Assembly (NCBI RefSeq): GCF_000775615.1
Contig: NZ_AVPG01000017.1
Coordinates: 1 to 64,000, forward strand
Origin: Pontibacillus litoralis JSM 072002
GTDB taxonomy: Bacteria; Bacillota; Bacilli; Bacillales; BH030062
DNA: 64,000 bases
Direction: 5' to 3'
This document shows, one piece after another, positions 1 to 8,654 of this stretch; position 1 is the first letter of the stretch; every line of letters starts with the position of its first letter. Both the position numbers and the translations under genes were made by a program. The notes below the pieces were generated by a model, which searched no databases, had not been told where the DNA came from, and worked only from the letters and a program-made list of their open reading frames with translations.

Positions 1-227
1 TTATGTTTTTCAAAACAAAAGGTGACCCGATAGCAGATTTGTACGAAGATATTGCTGCTGAAGAAAAAGCTCGTGCAACATATCAATGGATCATTAATTT
101 ATCCGACGATCCAGATTTAAATGACGGTTTAAAGTATTTAAGAGAGCGTGAAATTATCCACTCTCAACGTTTCCGTGAGGCAGTTGAAATATTAAAGGAA
201 GAACGAGATAAACAATTATATTTTTAA
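1..227 (+). CDS. cotJC: Spore coat protein CotJC, C-terminal part (cut by window edge)
   Basis: This is the last 74 codons of a CotJC-type protein of the manganese catalase-like (ferritin-fold) family, a spore coat component. The readable part begins at base 3, and an in-frame Met there is probably internal because the family is about 190 residues long. The segment GDPIADLYEDIAAEEKARAT and the later EREIIHSQRF carry the Glu/His metal-binding pattern of the last two helices. The gene starts outside the window, so its promoter and cotJA/cotJB neighbours are not visible. A strong hairpin terminator follows at once. The family call is firm; catalase activity cannot be judged from this fragment. 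Confidence 0.88.
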   Translation, partial: MFFKTKGDPIADLYEDIAAEEKARATYQWIINLSDDPDLNDGLKYLREREIIHSQRFREAVEILKEERDKQLYF

Positions 228-228
228 C

Positions 229-273
229 AAGAAACACTCCTAGTGAATGGCATGTACTAGGAGTGTTTCTTTT
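229..273 (+). terminator. Rho-independent terminator of cotJC
   Basis: A 16-bp perfect stem (arms 229-244 and 256-271) with an 11-base loop ends in a T-run, directly after the cotJC stop codon. The next 235 bases, to the end of the minus-strand gene at 509, show no convincing gene. Confidence 0.9.
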
Positions 274-508
274 CATTGACTTGTAGGGAAGAGGAATTGA
301 TTTACCCTTCAGCAGAGAACTTTCCACTGGATTGACCCGTAACCATCCTCGTCCGCGTCGCCATATTACACTCCAATAAGGCGTCGTTAACGTCTTTTTT
401 CCACACAAAAACTAGAATAATATTAATGTGTTCGTTCGGATATGCCGCTGAACGAAGCAATTATAAAATTGCCTCGTCTAAACTGTACACAATCTAAAAT
501 GATATGAT

Positions 509-841
509 TTAGAAATTCAATATACAAGTTTGCGCCCCTACAATGATAAATTCGTGTTTCGACTCGTCCTCTATTGTTGGCGGTTTGTCGTTTGGTTGAT
601 TCCAATACGTATAAAGGAGTATCGATACAATGAGCAATAGAAATATAGTCACAAGCATACGAATCCAAATTAATGGAGTTTTTTTGAATAGCCTTTTTGA
701 ATCTGTATGGGCTTCACTGCGAGGGGGCAAATTTAAATAATCTTGCTCCTCTCTTTCCTTCTCCAGCTCTTTTAACAGTTCTTCCTCTTGCATCACTTGC
801 CTTAATTGATGCGCCTGATCATCATGTAAAGATTTAGACAT
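509..841 (-). CDS. Small single-pass membrane protein, probably a shortened YpbE
   Basis: A 110-residue protein with a charged, helical, Glu-rich N-terminus (residues 1-55), one membrane segment (about 58-81, LIWIRMLVTIFLLLIVSILL) and a short polar tail. It starts with ATG after a clear GAGGTG ribosome site and lies 6 bases after ypbD. In B. subtilis this position is held by ypbE, a membrane protein of about 240 residues with a C-terminal LysM domain. Here the reading frame ends about where such a domain would begin, so it looks like a truncated YpbE; no terminator follows. That identity rests on position and layout, not on clear sequence similarity. Confidence 0.6.
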   Translation of the reverse strand: MSKSLHDDQAHQLRQVMQEEELLKELEKEREEQDYLNLPPRSEAHTDSKRLFKKTPLIWIRMLVTIFLLLIVSILLYTYWNQPNDKPPTIEDESKHEFIIVGAQTCILNF

Positions 842-847
842 GATTGT

Positions 848-1429
848 TCACCTCATTATATTTAACCTAATCATAACCCCAAGCATAAAATCAATAATAA
901 AGTGAGCAACAATTGTTACCCATAGTAGCTGCGTCATTTCAAACATCCAGCCTAAATAAAAACTAATCATCAAGACCGATAAAAGTAAAACTGGTTTCGT
1001 TAAATATCGAAGGTGAAGGACTGCAAAAGCGAGACTGGCTGTAATATAACCAAATGACGTTTGAATGATGCCTCTAAATAACAGTTCTTCTACGATGGCC
1101 ACGAGAGCTGCTATCACAGCAATTTCTAGCACAGATATAGAACGAAAGACACGTACATTAATGCCGCCATCATCGTACCACTGCTCTGGGAGAGTTGCCA
1201 TTAGCACTACATCAATAAGGAAAACGATAAGCCCAGCCATTACTCCATATCGAAGTATCACAGAACTGTCCCACATCCAAATCGTTGCCCATTCATTAAA
1301 CGAATCAATCATTAGAAATGCAAGCACGATGGCAATACTAAAGAGTAATAACTGCGTCACATACACTTGATTCACTAATTGACGATCCGTTAGTTGTTTA
1401 ATCAGTTCTTCTTGTTTTCTCCTCTTCAT
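848..1429 (-). CDS. ypbD: CPBP-family (CAAX-like) intramembrane metalloprotease YpbD
   Basis: A 193-residue polytopic membrane protein of the CPBP/Abi family. The signature EELLFRG (around residue 114) supplies the paired Glu and Arg of motif 1. Later His residues in the conserved C-terminal helices (FAVLHL and IVAHFIIDF) are the expected metal or catalytic ligands. These proteins sit in the cytoplasmic membrane and are thought to cleave membrane peptides; no substrate is known for YpbD. It begins one base after the recQ-like stop codon, and its ribosome site AGGAGAA lies inside the end of that gene, so the two are translationally linked. Confidence 0.9.
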   Translation of the reverse strand: MKRRKQEELIKQLTDRQLVNQVYVTQLLLFSIAIVLAFLMIDSFNEWATIWMWDSSVILRYGVMAGLIVFLIDVVLMATLPEQWYDDGGINVRVFRSISVLEIAVIAALVAIVEELLFRGIIQTSFGYITASLAFAVLHLRYLTKPVLLLSVLMISFYLGWMFEMTQLLWVTIVAHFIIDFMLGVMIRLNIMR

Positions 1430-1430
1430 G

Positions 1431-2966
1431 TTATTCTCCTTGCAGTAATAACTTTCTTAGTTCTTGTTCCCAGTTCCACGCTTGTTTTGTTGGCGCTATA
1501 GGTATAACTTGCCATGATTGTAAAGAAAAATCACACGCATCACAACAATAACCAACTGGCTCCTTTATGCTGCTTTGAAAATCTTGATACAATCGTTTTC
1601 GTAGACAACCTTCTTCATGCACCCAATTCAACAAACGTACTAACTTCTGTTGTTTCATTGTGTTGCGCTTCTCAATAAATTCCTTTATAGAATAGTGCGT
1701 TCTATCCCACAACGCTTGGTTAAACAGCACTACTTTCTTATTTTTTATCATACCATGCTTTTCTAATTGATAAAGTAGAAACCTCCATTGAATCTCATTG
1801 CACTGCAAATTATCTTGAATAAGTTCATCACGATTTAGAAGCCACTCCCCTTGAATACTTTTCTTCTTTAACACCTCAAAAAAATGATTCAATAAAGTTT
1901 CAGAAGGCAATTCCGATTCAATGAAACTTCTAGGGATTTCACTATCACCTGGAGCGTAAAACGTAATACTCACACTTTGCTCTCCATCTCGACCGGCCCT
2001 TCCAACCTCTTGCAAGAAAGATTCGAATTGTGCTGGTAAATGAGCATGAATTACTAACCTGATATTTGCTTTGTTGATTCCCATCCCAAATGCACTTGTA
2101 CAACATATGACGTCTAATTGGTTATTCATAAATTGCTGTTGAATAAGAATTCGCTCCGTTTGTTCCATTCCACCATGATAAAAGGCAATTCGTAAATGAG
2201 GTAACGATTGCGACAATTCAAATGAAGCCTTTTCTGTCCATTGCCTGCTAGAGAAATAAATCATCGTTGGCACGGGATGACTCGTTAAGATTTCTTTCAT
2301 GCGCTCTAGCTTTGCTTCCATGCTCGATACATGTTCAATCGAAAAAGCAATATTCTCTCGGTCCATTGGGTATATATGTTTACGAATGGAGCGCTTTCCT
2401 AGCTGTGTGATGATGTCTTCTTGCACTCGATTCGGAGCAGTAGCACTTAGCGCTAACACTGGAGGGTCACCTAATTGATGAAGCGTTTCACTCAATTTCA
2501 AATAATCTGTCCGAAATTCATGTCCCCATTGCGATATACAATGCGCTTCATCTACGACGAATAAAGAAACGTTTACCTTACTATTTATTTCGTCAAAAAA
2601 TCGACGGTTTTGAAGCATTTCAGGTGAACAAAAAATAAGTTTGTACGAACCTAAATGACGATACACTTCTCGCTTTTGCTGTGGATCTAGGAAGCTATTA
2701 ATTGCAATAACCCGTTTAAAGCCAACTTGCTTCAATTGTTTTACTTGATCCATCATTAAAGAGATAAGCGGGGAAATAATTAATACGCTTCCATCTAACA
2801 TCATCGCAGGTAATTGATAACACATCGACTTACCCGTACCTGTTGGCAAAATCCCTAACACATCGTTTCCTTGAAGAATGTCTTCTATAATTTCCTTTTG
2901 CCCTTCTCGAAATGACGTAAAACCAAAGTAGTGCTGAAGCGTTTGTTCTAAATTCCATCCCTTCAT
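1431..2966 (-). CDS. recS: RecQ-family ATP-dependent DNA helicase (RecS)
   Basis: A 511-residue superfamily 2 helicase. Walker A is GILPTGTGKSM (about 38-48), the DEAH box is FVVDEAHCISQWGHEFR, and motif VI is QEVGRAGRDG. A cysteine cluster near the C-terminus (CLRKR...CCDACDF) matches the zinc-binding RecQ-C region. It is shorter than E. coli RecQ and lacks an HRDC domain, like B. subtilis RecS. It should unwind DNA 3'-5' in recombination and repair. Its ATG overlaps the ypbB stop by 4 bases, so ypbB-recS-ypbD are one transcriptional unit. Confidence 0.94.
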   Translation of the reverse strand: MKGWNLEQTLQHYFGFTSFREGQKEIIEDILQGNDVLGILPTGTGKSMCYQLPAMMLDGSVLIISPLISLMMDQVKQLKQVGFKRVIAINSFLDPQQKREVYRHLGSYKLIFCSPEMLQNRRFFDEINSKVNVSLFVVDEAHCISQWGHEFRTDYLKLSETLHQLGDPPVLALSATAPNRVQEDIITQLGKRSIRKHIYPMDRENIAFSIEHVSSMEAKLERMKEILTSHPVPTMIYFSSRQWTEKASFELSQSLPHLRIAFYHGGMEQTERILIQQQFMNNQLDVICCTSAFGMGINKANIRLVIHAHLPAQFESFLQEVGRAGRDGEQSVSITFYAPGDSEIPRSFIESELPSETLLNHFFEVLKKKSIQGEWLLNRDELIQDNLQCNEIQWRFLLYQLEKHGMIKNKKVVLFNQALWDRTHYSIKEFIEKRNTMKQQKLVRLLNWVHEEGCLRKRLYQDFQSSIKEPVGYCCDACDFSLQSWQVIPIAPTKQAWNWEQELRKLLLQGE

Positions 2967-4018
2967 TTCAAGTTCCCCTTTGTTAAAGACGCTAACACTA
3001 ATCTAATTTGAAAATAAGAGTAGTCCTCATCAAGCGATTCACGTATTTTTTTTAGTTTATTCGTCTTTAATTGATTAGCCGTTTGGGAAATATGCTTCAC
3101 TGCTTCCTCTGGTATGAACCGGCTAATGGAAAACGTAGGATCCGCTAGTGCGATTTCAATTAAGTGATCTTCAATAGTGCTACGTTTTAAATGTCTTATG
3201 TTGGTGATTTGATCAATCGAATATCCTTTAAGTAACCAATACCTCGTTTGACGTCCCGATTTCGTCAATGGAATATCACGGACACCATCACGACAAAACT
3301 GATATAACATCGGATAAGTAGTAGACTGCTTTACAACGTTCGAAAGCAGGTAATGATTTAAAGCAGTTAAGAGCAAAGATATGTCGTGAATCGTTAATCC
3401 ATATTTCGTAGCAAGCTGTTCTTTACTTAAGCCGTAGCGGTGAAACCCTGTCATTCTTAACACGATGATTTCTGCATACTCCGTTGGAAATGAACACAAA
3501 ATACGGTATAGTTCATCAGACAACGTATTTAGTACGTTCGTTAAATCGTGTTGATGAGTAGCATAGAAGCTTTTCACCCACTGTAACACATGGCGATTAT
3601 CCTCAATTGGTATAAATTGACGTTGACCTTTTGCAATATTGGAAGCCGTTTGGATAAACAATAATAAACGAGCTGAAAACACTTCGTCAATCGAATGGTA
3701 CGGTTTTCCACCAAAATAATCAAAAGGGTAATGATGCCAATGTCGCTGCGTATAACTAGCTCCTTCTTGAGTGATTTGCAAGCGACCTTCATCATTTTCA
3801 AAAACGTATCCATTTCGCTTTAGTCGCTCTACTTCCTCTTGTATGGTTGAACGTTTTAGCGTGCGATAACATCCATAGAAAGAAGCTAATTGGTACGCAT
3901 GCATATCTTGAAATGTTTGGGATGATTTTTTCCCAATAAATATGTGATGGATAGCTGATAATGTCCGCTCTTCTTGCAATTGTTGAATACTATGTAATAG
4001 AAGTAATGGAAACATCAC
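2963..4018 (-). CDS. ypbB: YpbB, helix-turn-helix domain protein
   Basis: A 351-residue soluble protein that always sits upstream of the RecQ-like helicase in Bacillaceae. The C-terminal third contains a predicted helix-turn-helix of the type found appended to RecQ proteins (about residues 265-300, LLKGYSIDQITNIRHLKRST), suggesting that YpbB supplies a DNA-binding part separate from the helicase polypeptide. The central region is helical with no other recognisable domain. It is the first gene of ypbB-recS-ypbD and is divergent from fer, with about 180 bases between them. Function is inferred from context only. Confidence 0.85.
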   Translation of the reverse strand: MMFPLLLLHSIQQLQEERTLSAIHHIFIGKKSSQTFQDMHAYQLASFYGCYRTLKRSTIQEEVERLKRNGYVFENDEGRLQITQEGASYTQRHWHHYPFDYFGGKPYHSIDEVFSARLLLFIQTASNIAKGQRQFIPIEDNRHVLQWVKSFYATHQHDLTNVLNTLSDELYRILCSFPTEYAEIIVLRMTGFHRYGLSKEQLATKYGLTIHDISLLLTALNHYLLSNVVKQSTTYPMLYQFCRDGVRDIPLTKSGRQTRYWLLKGYSIDQITNIRHLKRSTIEDHLIEIALADPTFSISRFIPEEAVKHISQTANQLKTNKLKKIRESLDEDYSYFQIRLVLASLTKGNLK

Positions 4019-4198
4019 TGAATCTCTCCCTAATCATAACTATCATAAGCAGATGTAGTATGTATTAACGTTTTTATATTGAAATGTAGAGGAAGTAGCT
4101 TTACAATAAAGACTGTAGATTATGTTTGTAACAAGCAAACTTACATTAATATTCGAGAAGATCACATAGAAGGTCTAAATTTCTTATGGAGGGTATAA

Positions 4199-4450
<252 letters not shown>

Positions 4451-4469
4451 ATATGATGCTGTTCAACGT

Positions 4470-4497
4470 CCCTACACAAGGTGTGGGGATCTTTTCG
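4470..4497 (+). terminator. Terminator of fer
   Basis: An 8-bp stem (4470-4477 with 4481-4488, one G-T pair) with a 3-base loop is followed by ATCTTTTCG, 20 bases after the fer stop. Confidence 0.7.
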
Positions 4498-4638
4498 TTA
4501 CCAATGTTATTGTACTTACCAACGCTTCTCTTCCATCTATTATATATCATAACGATAGTTGGTTTTCTCAATAATCCGGCAATGAATCAATTGTTTTCCA
4601 CCATAACGCTCCTTGCATTCCATTCGTTTGTAATCTTT

Positions 4639-4896
4639 CTATTGGTGAGCAATCGTTTCAACCAATTCCACAGGGTCTCCACCTAAACAATGCCGAATAA
4701 TGTCACTATCACGAAATAACACACATAAGGATACTACTGCCGGCCAGCTTGCTACACAACGCTCTTTTTCAAGCTGCACGAGCGTTTTTTTCGATATGCC
4801 AAGCACTTCCGCCATTCGTTCTTGTGTATAGCCGTATTCTATGCGTACAAGCTTTATTTTACGAGTTAGCATTGTTGTAATCGAATATTTGTCCAT
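4639..4896 (-). CDS. Small XRE-type helix-turn-helix regulator
   Basis: An 85-residue DNA-binding protein with a Cro/CI-type helix-turn-helix at about residues 13-45 (IEYGYTQERMAEVLGISKKT). The start at 4896 (MDKYSITTML) is chosen because AGGAATGGTG lies 4-8 bases upstream. Longer in-frame starts up to 5013 would run into the upstream region of ppa. It is divergent from ppa, so it may regulate itself or its neighbour, but no operator is evident. The C-terminus (SWPAVVSLCVLFRDSDIIRH) resembles regulators that control their own region. The target is unknown. Confidence 0.8.
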   Translation of the reverse strand: MDKYSITTMLTRKIKLVRIEYGYTQERMAEVLGISKKTLVQLEKERCVASWPAVVSLCVLFRDSDIIRHCLGGDPVELVETIAHQ

Positions 4897-5025
4897 AGTC
4901 ACCATTCCTAAGTTTGTTTCTATCAACATTTTAACATGAATCTCACTTTCCTTCCTACTTAAATATTGATATAATATGAAATCGAAACAACTACATAAAT
5001 TAACGTATTCCAAGGAGGAAATATA

Positions 5026-5523
5026 ATGGCTGAAAACAAAATTATTGACGTATTTATTGAAATACCTACAGGAAGTCAGAACAAATATGAATTCGACAAA
5101 GAAAAAGGTGTATTCAAATTAGACCGCGTTTTATATTCTTCTCAATTCTACCCAGCAGAATATGGCTATATCGATGATACATTAGCACTTGATGAAGATC
5201 CATTAGATGCACTAGTACTTGCGACAAACCCTACTTTCCCAGGTTGCGTCATCGAGTCCCGTGTGATCGGATTTCTTAACATGATTGACGACGGGGAAGA
5301 AGATCAGAAGCTTTTAGCAGTTCCAACAGAAGACCCGCGCTTCAAGGATGTCTATACACTTGAGGATGTTCCACAACATAAATTAGAAGAAATCTCTCAC
5401 TTCTTCAAAACATACAAAGACCTACAAGGGAAAAAGACAGAAATTGGCGATTGGGAAGGCGTAGAAGCTGCGAACAAATTAATCGACGATTGCCTAAAGC
5501 GCTATGAAGAAAACAACAAATAA
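5026..5523 (+). CDS. ppa: Inorganic pyrophosphatase, type I (Ppa)
   Basis: A 165-residue soluble family I pyrophosphatase that hydrolyses PPi to 2 Pi and pulls biosynthetic reactions forward. The signature DEDPLDALVLA holds the three catalytic Asp residues that bind Mg2+; YPAEYGYIDDTL and EDPRFKDVYTLEDV are further conserved active-site blocks. B. subtilis uses the unrelated type II manganese enzyme, so a type I enzyme marks a difference from that species. The AAGGAGG ribosome site is 7 bases upstream. Single-gene unit with its own terminator. Confidence 0.95.
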   Translation: MAENKIIDVFIEIPTGSQNKYEFDKEKGVFKLDRVLYSSQFYPAEYGYIDDTLALDEDPLDALVLATNPTFPGCVIESRVIGFLNMIDDGEEDQKLLAVPTEDPRFKDVYTLEDVPQHKLEEISHFFKTYKDLQGKKTEIGDWEGVEAANKLIDDCLKRYEENNK

Positions 5524-5533
5524 TGAATGTACT

Positions 5534-5567
5534 AAAGGTGCTTAGCATATCGCTAAGCACCTTTTTA
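5534..5567 (+). terminator. Terminator between convergent ppa and rsiX
   Basis: A 12-bp stem (AAAGGTGCTTAGC with its complement) and 4-base loop with a T5 run on the plus strand. It can also act, more weakly, for rsiX on the minus strand. Confidence 0.85.
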
Positions 5568-6818
5568 TTATCTTTCTCCCATTTCAGGTACCGATATTGG
5601 ATTAATACTTGTTGGAATCGCTATTAGCTCTTCCATATTGTACGGTCCGATTGTTACAACAGGTGATTTGTAAAACTTAACGTATTCATACTGAAAAGAC
5701 TTTGCTGTCATCATAATACCCTCAATCATAGCTATATATTCAAATGAATCGGTAATAGAACTCTCAGCTTGAAACGTAAACGCTAACGTGTTCTCATTGA
5801 CAGACTGAATTGATGAAAACTGAACATCTTCAGGGATAAGAGGCGCCTTCGAATCCCCGTATGATTGATACATTTCATCTATCGCCTCTTCTATAGTTGT
5901 ATCTTCTTCTAAAGGAAGAGGGACTAAAAAGAAGCGTTCGCCTTGATATAATTCATACGCCCGTTTATGCATCCGGTTCAAATCGAGTGCATACACCATT
6001 CCTTTATGTGGAAACAACACCCCAGGCGTATCACCTTGTTGCAATTGTATCGTATCCACATTAGACGTTTGGGACATAACCTGTAATGATTCTAAAAGGT
6101 TTTGTTCTTGCTCGACTCCTTTCGGTAGTAAGAACTGCTCAGGAAAACGAGCGACAATACGGTTTGATCCTTCTTCCCTCGTAAATGACACATCACGAAG
6201 CAAATATGCACCAAGTCCTAACTTTTCCGTTTCTATGGATTCGGCAATATAATGATACATTTCATCTATCGTGGCCAATTGGTTGGATACAACAAAAGAA
6301 ATAGGCACAATAGCATCTCCCTCTTTCGTTGGAACTCCTACTGTTGCTTGTTGCTGTCCTTCACGAACTGTCGTCGTTAAAGATGGTTGAGAAGCATGCA
6401 CCTTATCGAATCTTTCATTGGTTTCCGTTCCTTCCTGTTCGGCAATCGGATATTGTTTTTGCAATGTAGCTAAATCGGTTGACACTTCATTTTGAAAGTG
6501 ACTATCTACAATAAGGTCCTCTTCTTTTAACAGAGGAGAAGAGTAACGAACCATTTGCACGACATCACTTTTTGACATTTGCTGCCACACGAGAGGGAAA
6601 CTAATCAACATAAATATTAAAATCGAAGTGACCATGACAACAGGTCGAGAAAATAATTTACTCGATTTCCATGTAACCTTTTTTTCTAATGGTTCCTCTT
6701 TCATGCGGTTAATAACGGAATGATACAATGACTCTTTCGATTGTGTATCTTCTATCGTAGGCATTTGCGTTAGGAGATGCTGTAGCATTTGTTTTTCATA
6801 TTGGTTATGCTTCTTCAT
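5568..6818 (-). CDS. rsiX: Anti-sigma-X factor RsiX
   Basis: A 416-residue membrane protein downstream of sigX and overlapping it by 14 bases. The first 55 residues form the cytoplasmic sigma-binding part, one membrane segment follows (about 60-78, VVMVTSILIFMLISFPLVW), and the remaining 330 residues are outside the cell. It is expected to hold SigX at the membrane until envelope stress releases it. B. subtilis RsiX has about 368 residues, so the external part here is longer. Identity rests mainly on position and membrane layout, since anti-sigma factors diverge quickly. Confidence 0.85.
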   Translation of the reverse strand: MKKHNQYEKQMLQHLLTQMPTIEDTQSKESLYHSVINRMKEEPLEKKVTWKSSKLFSRPVVMVTSILIFMLISFPLVWQQMSKSDVVQMVRYSSPLLKEEDLIVDSHFQNEVSTDLATLQKQYPIAEQEGTETNERFDKVHASQPSLTTTVREGQQQATVGVPTKEGDAIVPISFVVSNQLATIDEMYHYIAESIETEKLGLGAYLLRDVSFTREEGSNRIVARFPEQFLLPKGVEQEQNLLESLQVMSQTSNVDTIQLQQGDTPGVLFPHKGMVYALDLNRMHKRAYELYQGERFFLVPLPLEEDTTIEEAIDEMYQSYGDSKAPLIPEDVQFSSIQSVNENTLAFTFQAESSITDSFEYIAMIEGIMMTAKSFQYEYVKFYKSPVVTIGPYNMEELIAIPTSINPISVPEMGER

Positions 6819-7344
6819 GGCTTTCTCCCCCCTGTTGTTGTTCCATCAAACGTTTTAATACTTTTAATCCTCTATGTTGGGTCGTTTTGACTTTACTAAC
6901 TGTCATATTCAAAATTTCAGCCGTTTCTTTAAGCGACATAGATTGAATGAAACGTAAGATGAGTACACTTCTTTGGTCCACGGTACATTGATCGAGACAT
7001 CGGTACATTGTTTGAATGGATTCTTTTTGCTCTGCAATTTCATCAGGAAGGGGTGCATCATCTTGAATCGATTCCCACTTATCTCCCCAATCAAAGAACT
7101 CCAATAGTTTATCTCTCTTTCGTTTCTGTTTTCGAAAGTGATCAATAGTTACGTGGCGAGCAATAGAGAAAATCCATGTTTTCTCACTACTCTCTCCTTT
7201 AAAGTTATGATAGGATTTCATTATTTTAATATAAACTTCTTGAACGAGATCTTCAGTTTGTTCTCGGTTTTTCACCATGAAATAGATAAACTGATAGACA
7301 TCTTGATGGTACTTTTCGTACAGTTCTTGAAAAACCGCCTTCAT
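6805..7344 (-). CDS. sigX: ECF sigma factor SigX
   Basis: A 179-residue extracytoplasmic-function sigma factor. Region 2 (TEDLVQEVYIKIMKSYHNF, then SSEKTWIFSIARHVTIDHFR) binds core polymerase and the -10 element; region 4 (LDQCTVDQRSVLILRFIQSM...SKVKTTQHRGLKVLKR) binds the -35 element. The match to B. subtilis SigX is high along the whole length. The start at 7344 has GGAGG 8 bases upstream; the nearby ATG at 7348 is out of frame. A SigX-type promoter lies just upstream, so the operon is autoregulated. It controls envelope charge and peptide-resistance genes. Confidence 0.94.
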   Translation of the reverse strand: MKAVFQELYEKYHQDVYQFIYFMVKNREQTEDLVQEVYIKIMKSYHNFKGESSEKTWIFSIARHVTIDHFRKQKRKRDKLLEFFDWGDKWESIQDDAPLPDEIAEQKESIQTMYRCLDQCTVDQRSVLILRFIQSMSLKETAEILNMTVSKVKTTQHRGLKVLKRLMEQQQGGESHEEA

Positions 7345-7370
7345 CCATTAACCTCCCGTTCATTCCTATT

Positions 7371-7397
7371 GTCGTCTCATGTATGTAAAAGGTTACA
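7371..7397 (-). promoter_or_regulatory. SigX-type autoregulatory promoter of sigX-rsiX
   Basis: TGTAAC (7392-7397 on the complement) and CGAC (7371-7374) are separated by exactly 17 bases, the consensus spacing of SigX/SigW promoters. It lies 27 bases upstream of the sigX start codon. Confidence 0.8.
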
Positions 7398-7480
7398 ACT
7401 TATGCTCAATTACATTCATAAGGTATATAATCGAATAGATATATTTTACTGCAAATGTCGACGAACTTAAAGCGTTGCAA

Positions 7481-7525
7481 ATAAAAGAAGCCTCACATCA
7501 GTATTATTCTGTGTGAGACTTCTTT
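7481..7525 (-). terminator. Terminator of the cobalamin-regulated operon
   Basis: A 13-bp stem (one G-T pair) followed by TTTTATTT on the minus strand. The 3' end of the S-component gene, including its stop codon, lies inside the hairpin. Confidence 0.8.
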
Positions 7526-8085
7526 ACATATGATTTATTTCGTTCCCTTTCGGAGGAAGCTTCTGTCATAAATGGATGTTGATATTTGAATCTTCGGAAT
7601 AATTTAGAAAGTACTGGGTAAAGCACAACAATAAACACAACGTTACCAAGTGCATGATTCGTATCAAATGGTAATCCCGCAATATAATAGGCGATAAAAT
7701 GATTGCCAACAGCTCCGTATGCTAGCGATAACATAAACCCATAAAAGTAACCTGCAAACGCACCGAATAAGGCGATGAACCATAATGGTAGCTTTTCACG
7801 ATACTTTCCAAGCAAGCCACTTAATAAACCAATCATTGCCCAAGCGACGATTTGACTTATCGTCCAAATCCCCATACCAAGCAACATGTTAGAAAGTATA
7901 GTAGAGAGAACAGCAAGTGTAATTCCAGCAACAGGTCCTAACCACAACCCGCAAATGATAATAAGAGCCGTGACGGGTTGTATATTAGGTGCGAAGTTAA
8001 ATACAAATCTACCTACTGTTCCTAAAGCTGCTAACAGTGCAATTAGCGTTAGTTGATAAACTTTATTCCCATTTTTGTAAGTCAA
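7504..8085 (-). CDS. ECF transporter S component, probable corrinoid or corrinoid-precursor uptake
   Basis: A 193-residue integral membrane protein with about six hydrophobic helices, a typical substrate-binding S component of an energy-coupling-factor transporter. The N-terminal YQLTLIALLAALGTVGRF is the region that contacts the T component. The start is TTG at 8085, overlapping the lipoprotein gene by 23 bases with GGAG 12 bases upstream; the ATG nearby is out of frame. No ATPase or T gene is adjacent, so it probably uses the shared EcfAA'T module coded elsewhere. The cobalamin riboswitch upstream points to cobalamin, a precursor such as a cobinamide or dimethylbenzimidazole, or cobalt. The substrate is inferred from regulation. 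Confidence 0.82.
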   Translation of the reverse strand: MTYKNGNKVYQLTLIALLAALGTVGRFVFNFAPNIQPVTALIIICGLWLGPVAGITLAVLSTILSNMLLGMGIWTISQIVAWAMIGLLSGLLGKYREKLPLWFIALFGAFAGYFYGFMLSLAYGAVGNHFIAYYIAGLPFDTNHALGNVVFIVVLYPVLSKLFRRFKYQHPFMTEASSERERNKSYVKKSHTE

Positions 8086-8485
8086 ATGTTACTTTATCTC
8101 CTGCTTTTAATTCATAATCTTTTGCACCCACTTCTGCTGACTCATCATTCACAGAATACATCCATGCTTGTTTTTCCTCTTCTTTCGCAACTACACCGTC
8201 GATAGAAGTAATAAACCCGTTGTTATCTTCAATATCGAAATGATTGGCCATCACGTCATACACCGTTTGACCTTCTTCTATTTCAATAGTCTTATCAGTT
8301 AACGTTTCTTCACCTTTATTTTTAGAGATGACAACTTGTACACTTTCTTCACTTTGTTCAGCACTTTGTTCTGTATTTTCCGCTGATGAACCTGCATCTT
8401 CTTCAGTTGTTTGTCCACAAGCAGCAAGCCCTAACATTAATACAAAGGATAGCCCTAGTATTTGTAACCATTTTTTCATTTTCAT
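8063..8485 (-). CDS. DUF4430 lipoprotein, transcobalamin-like domain
   Basis: A 140-residue secreted lipoprotein. The signal peptide ends with the lipobox LAAC, placing the lipidated Cys at about residue 23. A low-complexity Glu/Ser/Gln linker follows (about 25-50), then a DUF4430 domain (TIEIEEGQTVYDVMANHF...GFITSIDGV...AWMYSVNDE), the fold shared with the C-terminal part of transcobalamin and intrinsic factor. It likely captures a corrinoid outside the membrane and passes it to the S component whose gene it overlaps. Starts at 8485 or 8479 are both possible. The family call is good; the ligand is inferred from the riboswitch. Confidence 0.85.
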   Translation of the reverse strand: MKMKKWLQILGLSFVLMLGLAACGQTTEEDAGSSAENTEQSAEQSEESVQVVISKNKGEETLTDKTIEIEEGQTVYDVMANHFDIEDNNGFITSIDGVVAKEEEKQAWMYSVNDESAEVGAKDYELKAGDKVTFDLQKWE

Positions 8486-8568
8486 TACCCCTTTTTCCTT
8501 TAAGTATTTATTAAGAAAACATGCCCAGAAAACTGAATCATGTCGTTCTTCAAAGATACACCATACGT

Positions 8569-8606
8569 CAAAAAGCCCTTTCCTATACTTAAACTAGGAA
8601 AGGGCT
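8569..8606 (-). terminator. Riboswitch-controlled terminator
   Basis: A 12-bp perfect stem (8574-8585 with 8595-8606) and a T5 run on the minus strand lie between the cobalamin aptamer and the DUF4430 gene. Transcription would stop here when the ligand is bound. Confidence 0.85.
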
Positions 8607-8654
8607 GTAAGAGCTAAACAGAATAGACAACCATTCGTTATAAAAGAATGGAAT

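Noticed and set aside
154-408. Minus-strand frame of 84 codons near the left end
   Set aside because: Basic, low-quality protein with no ribosome site, running through the cotJC terminator and into cotJC.
423-668. Minus-strand frame overlapping the ypbE-like gene, considered as a frameshifted LysM remnant
   Set aside because: The translated sequence has no convincing LysM motif; kept only as a possibility in the ypbE finding.
4453-4686. Hydrophobic plus-strand frame of 77 codons after fer
   Set aside because: It has no ribosome site, its first codons are the fer terminator hairpin, and it overlaps the XRE regulator on the other strand.
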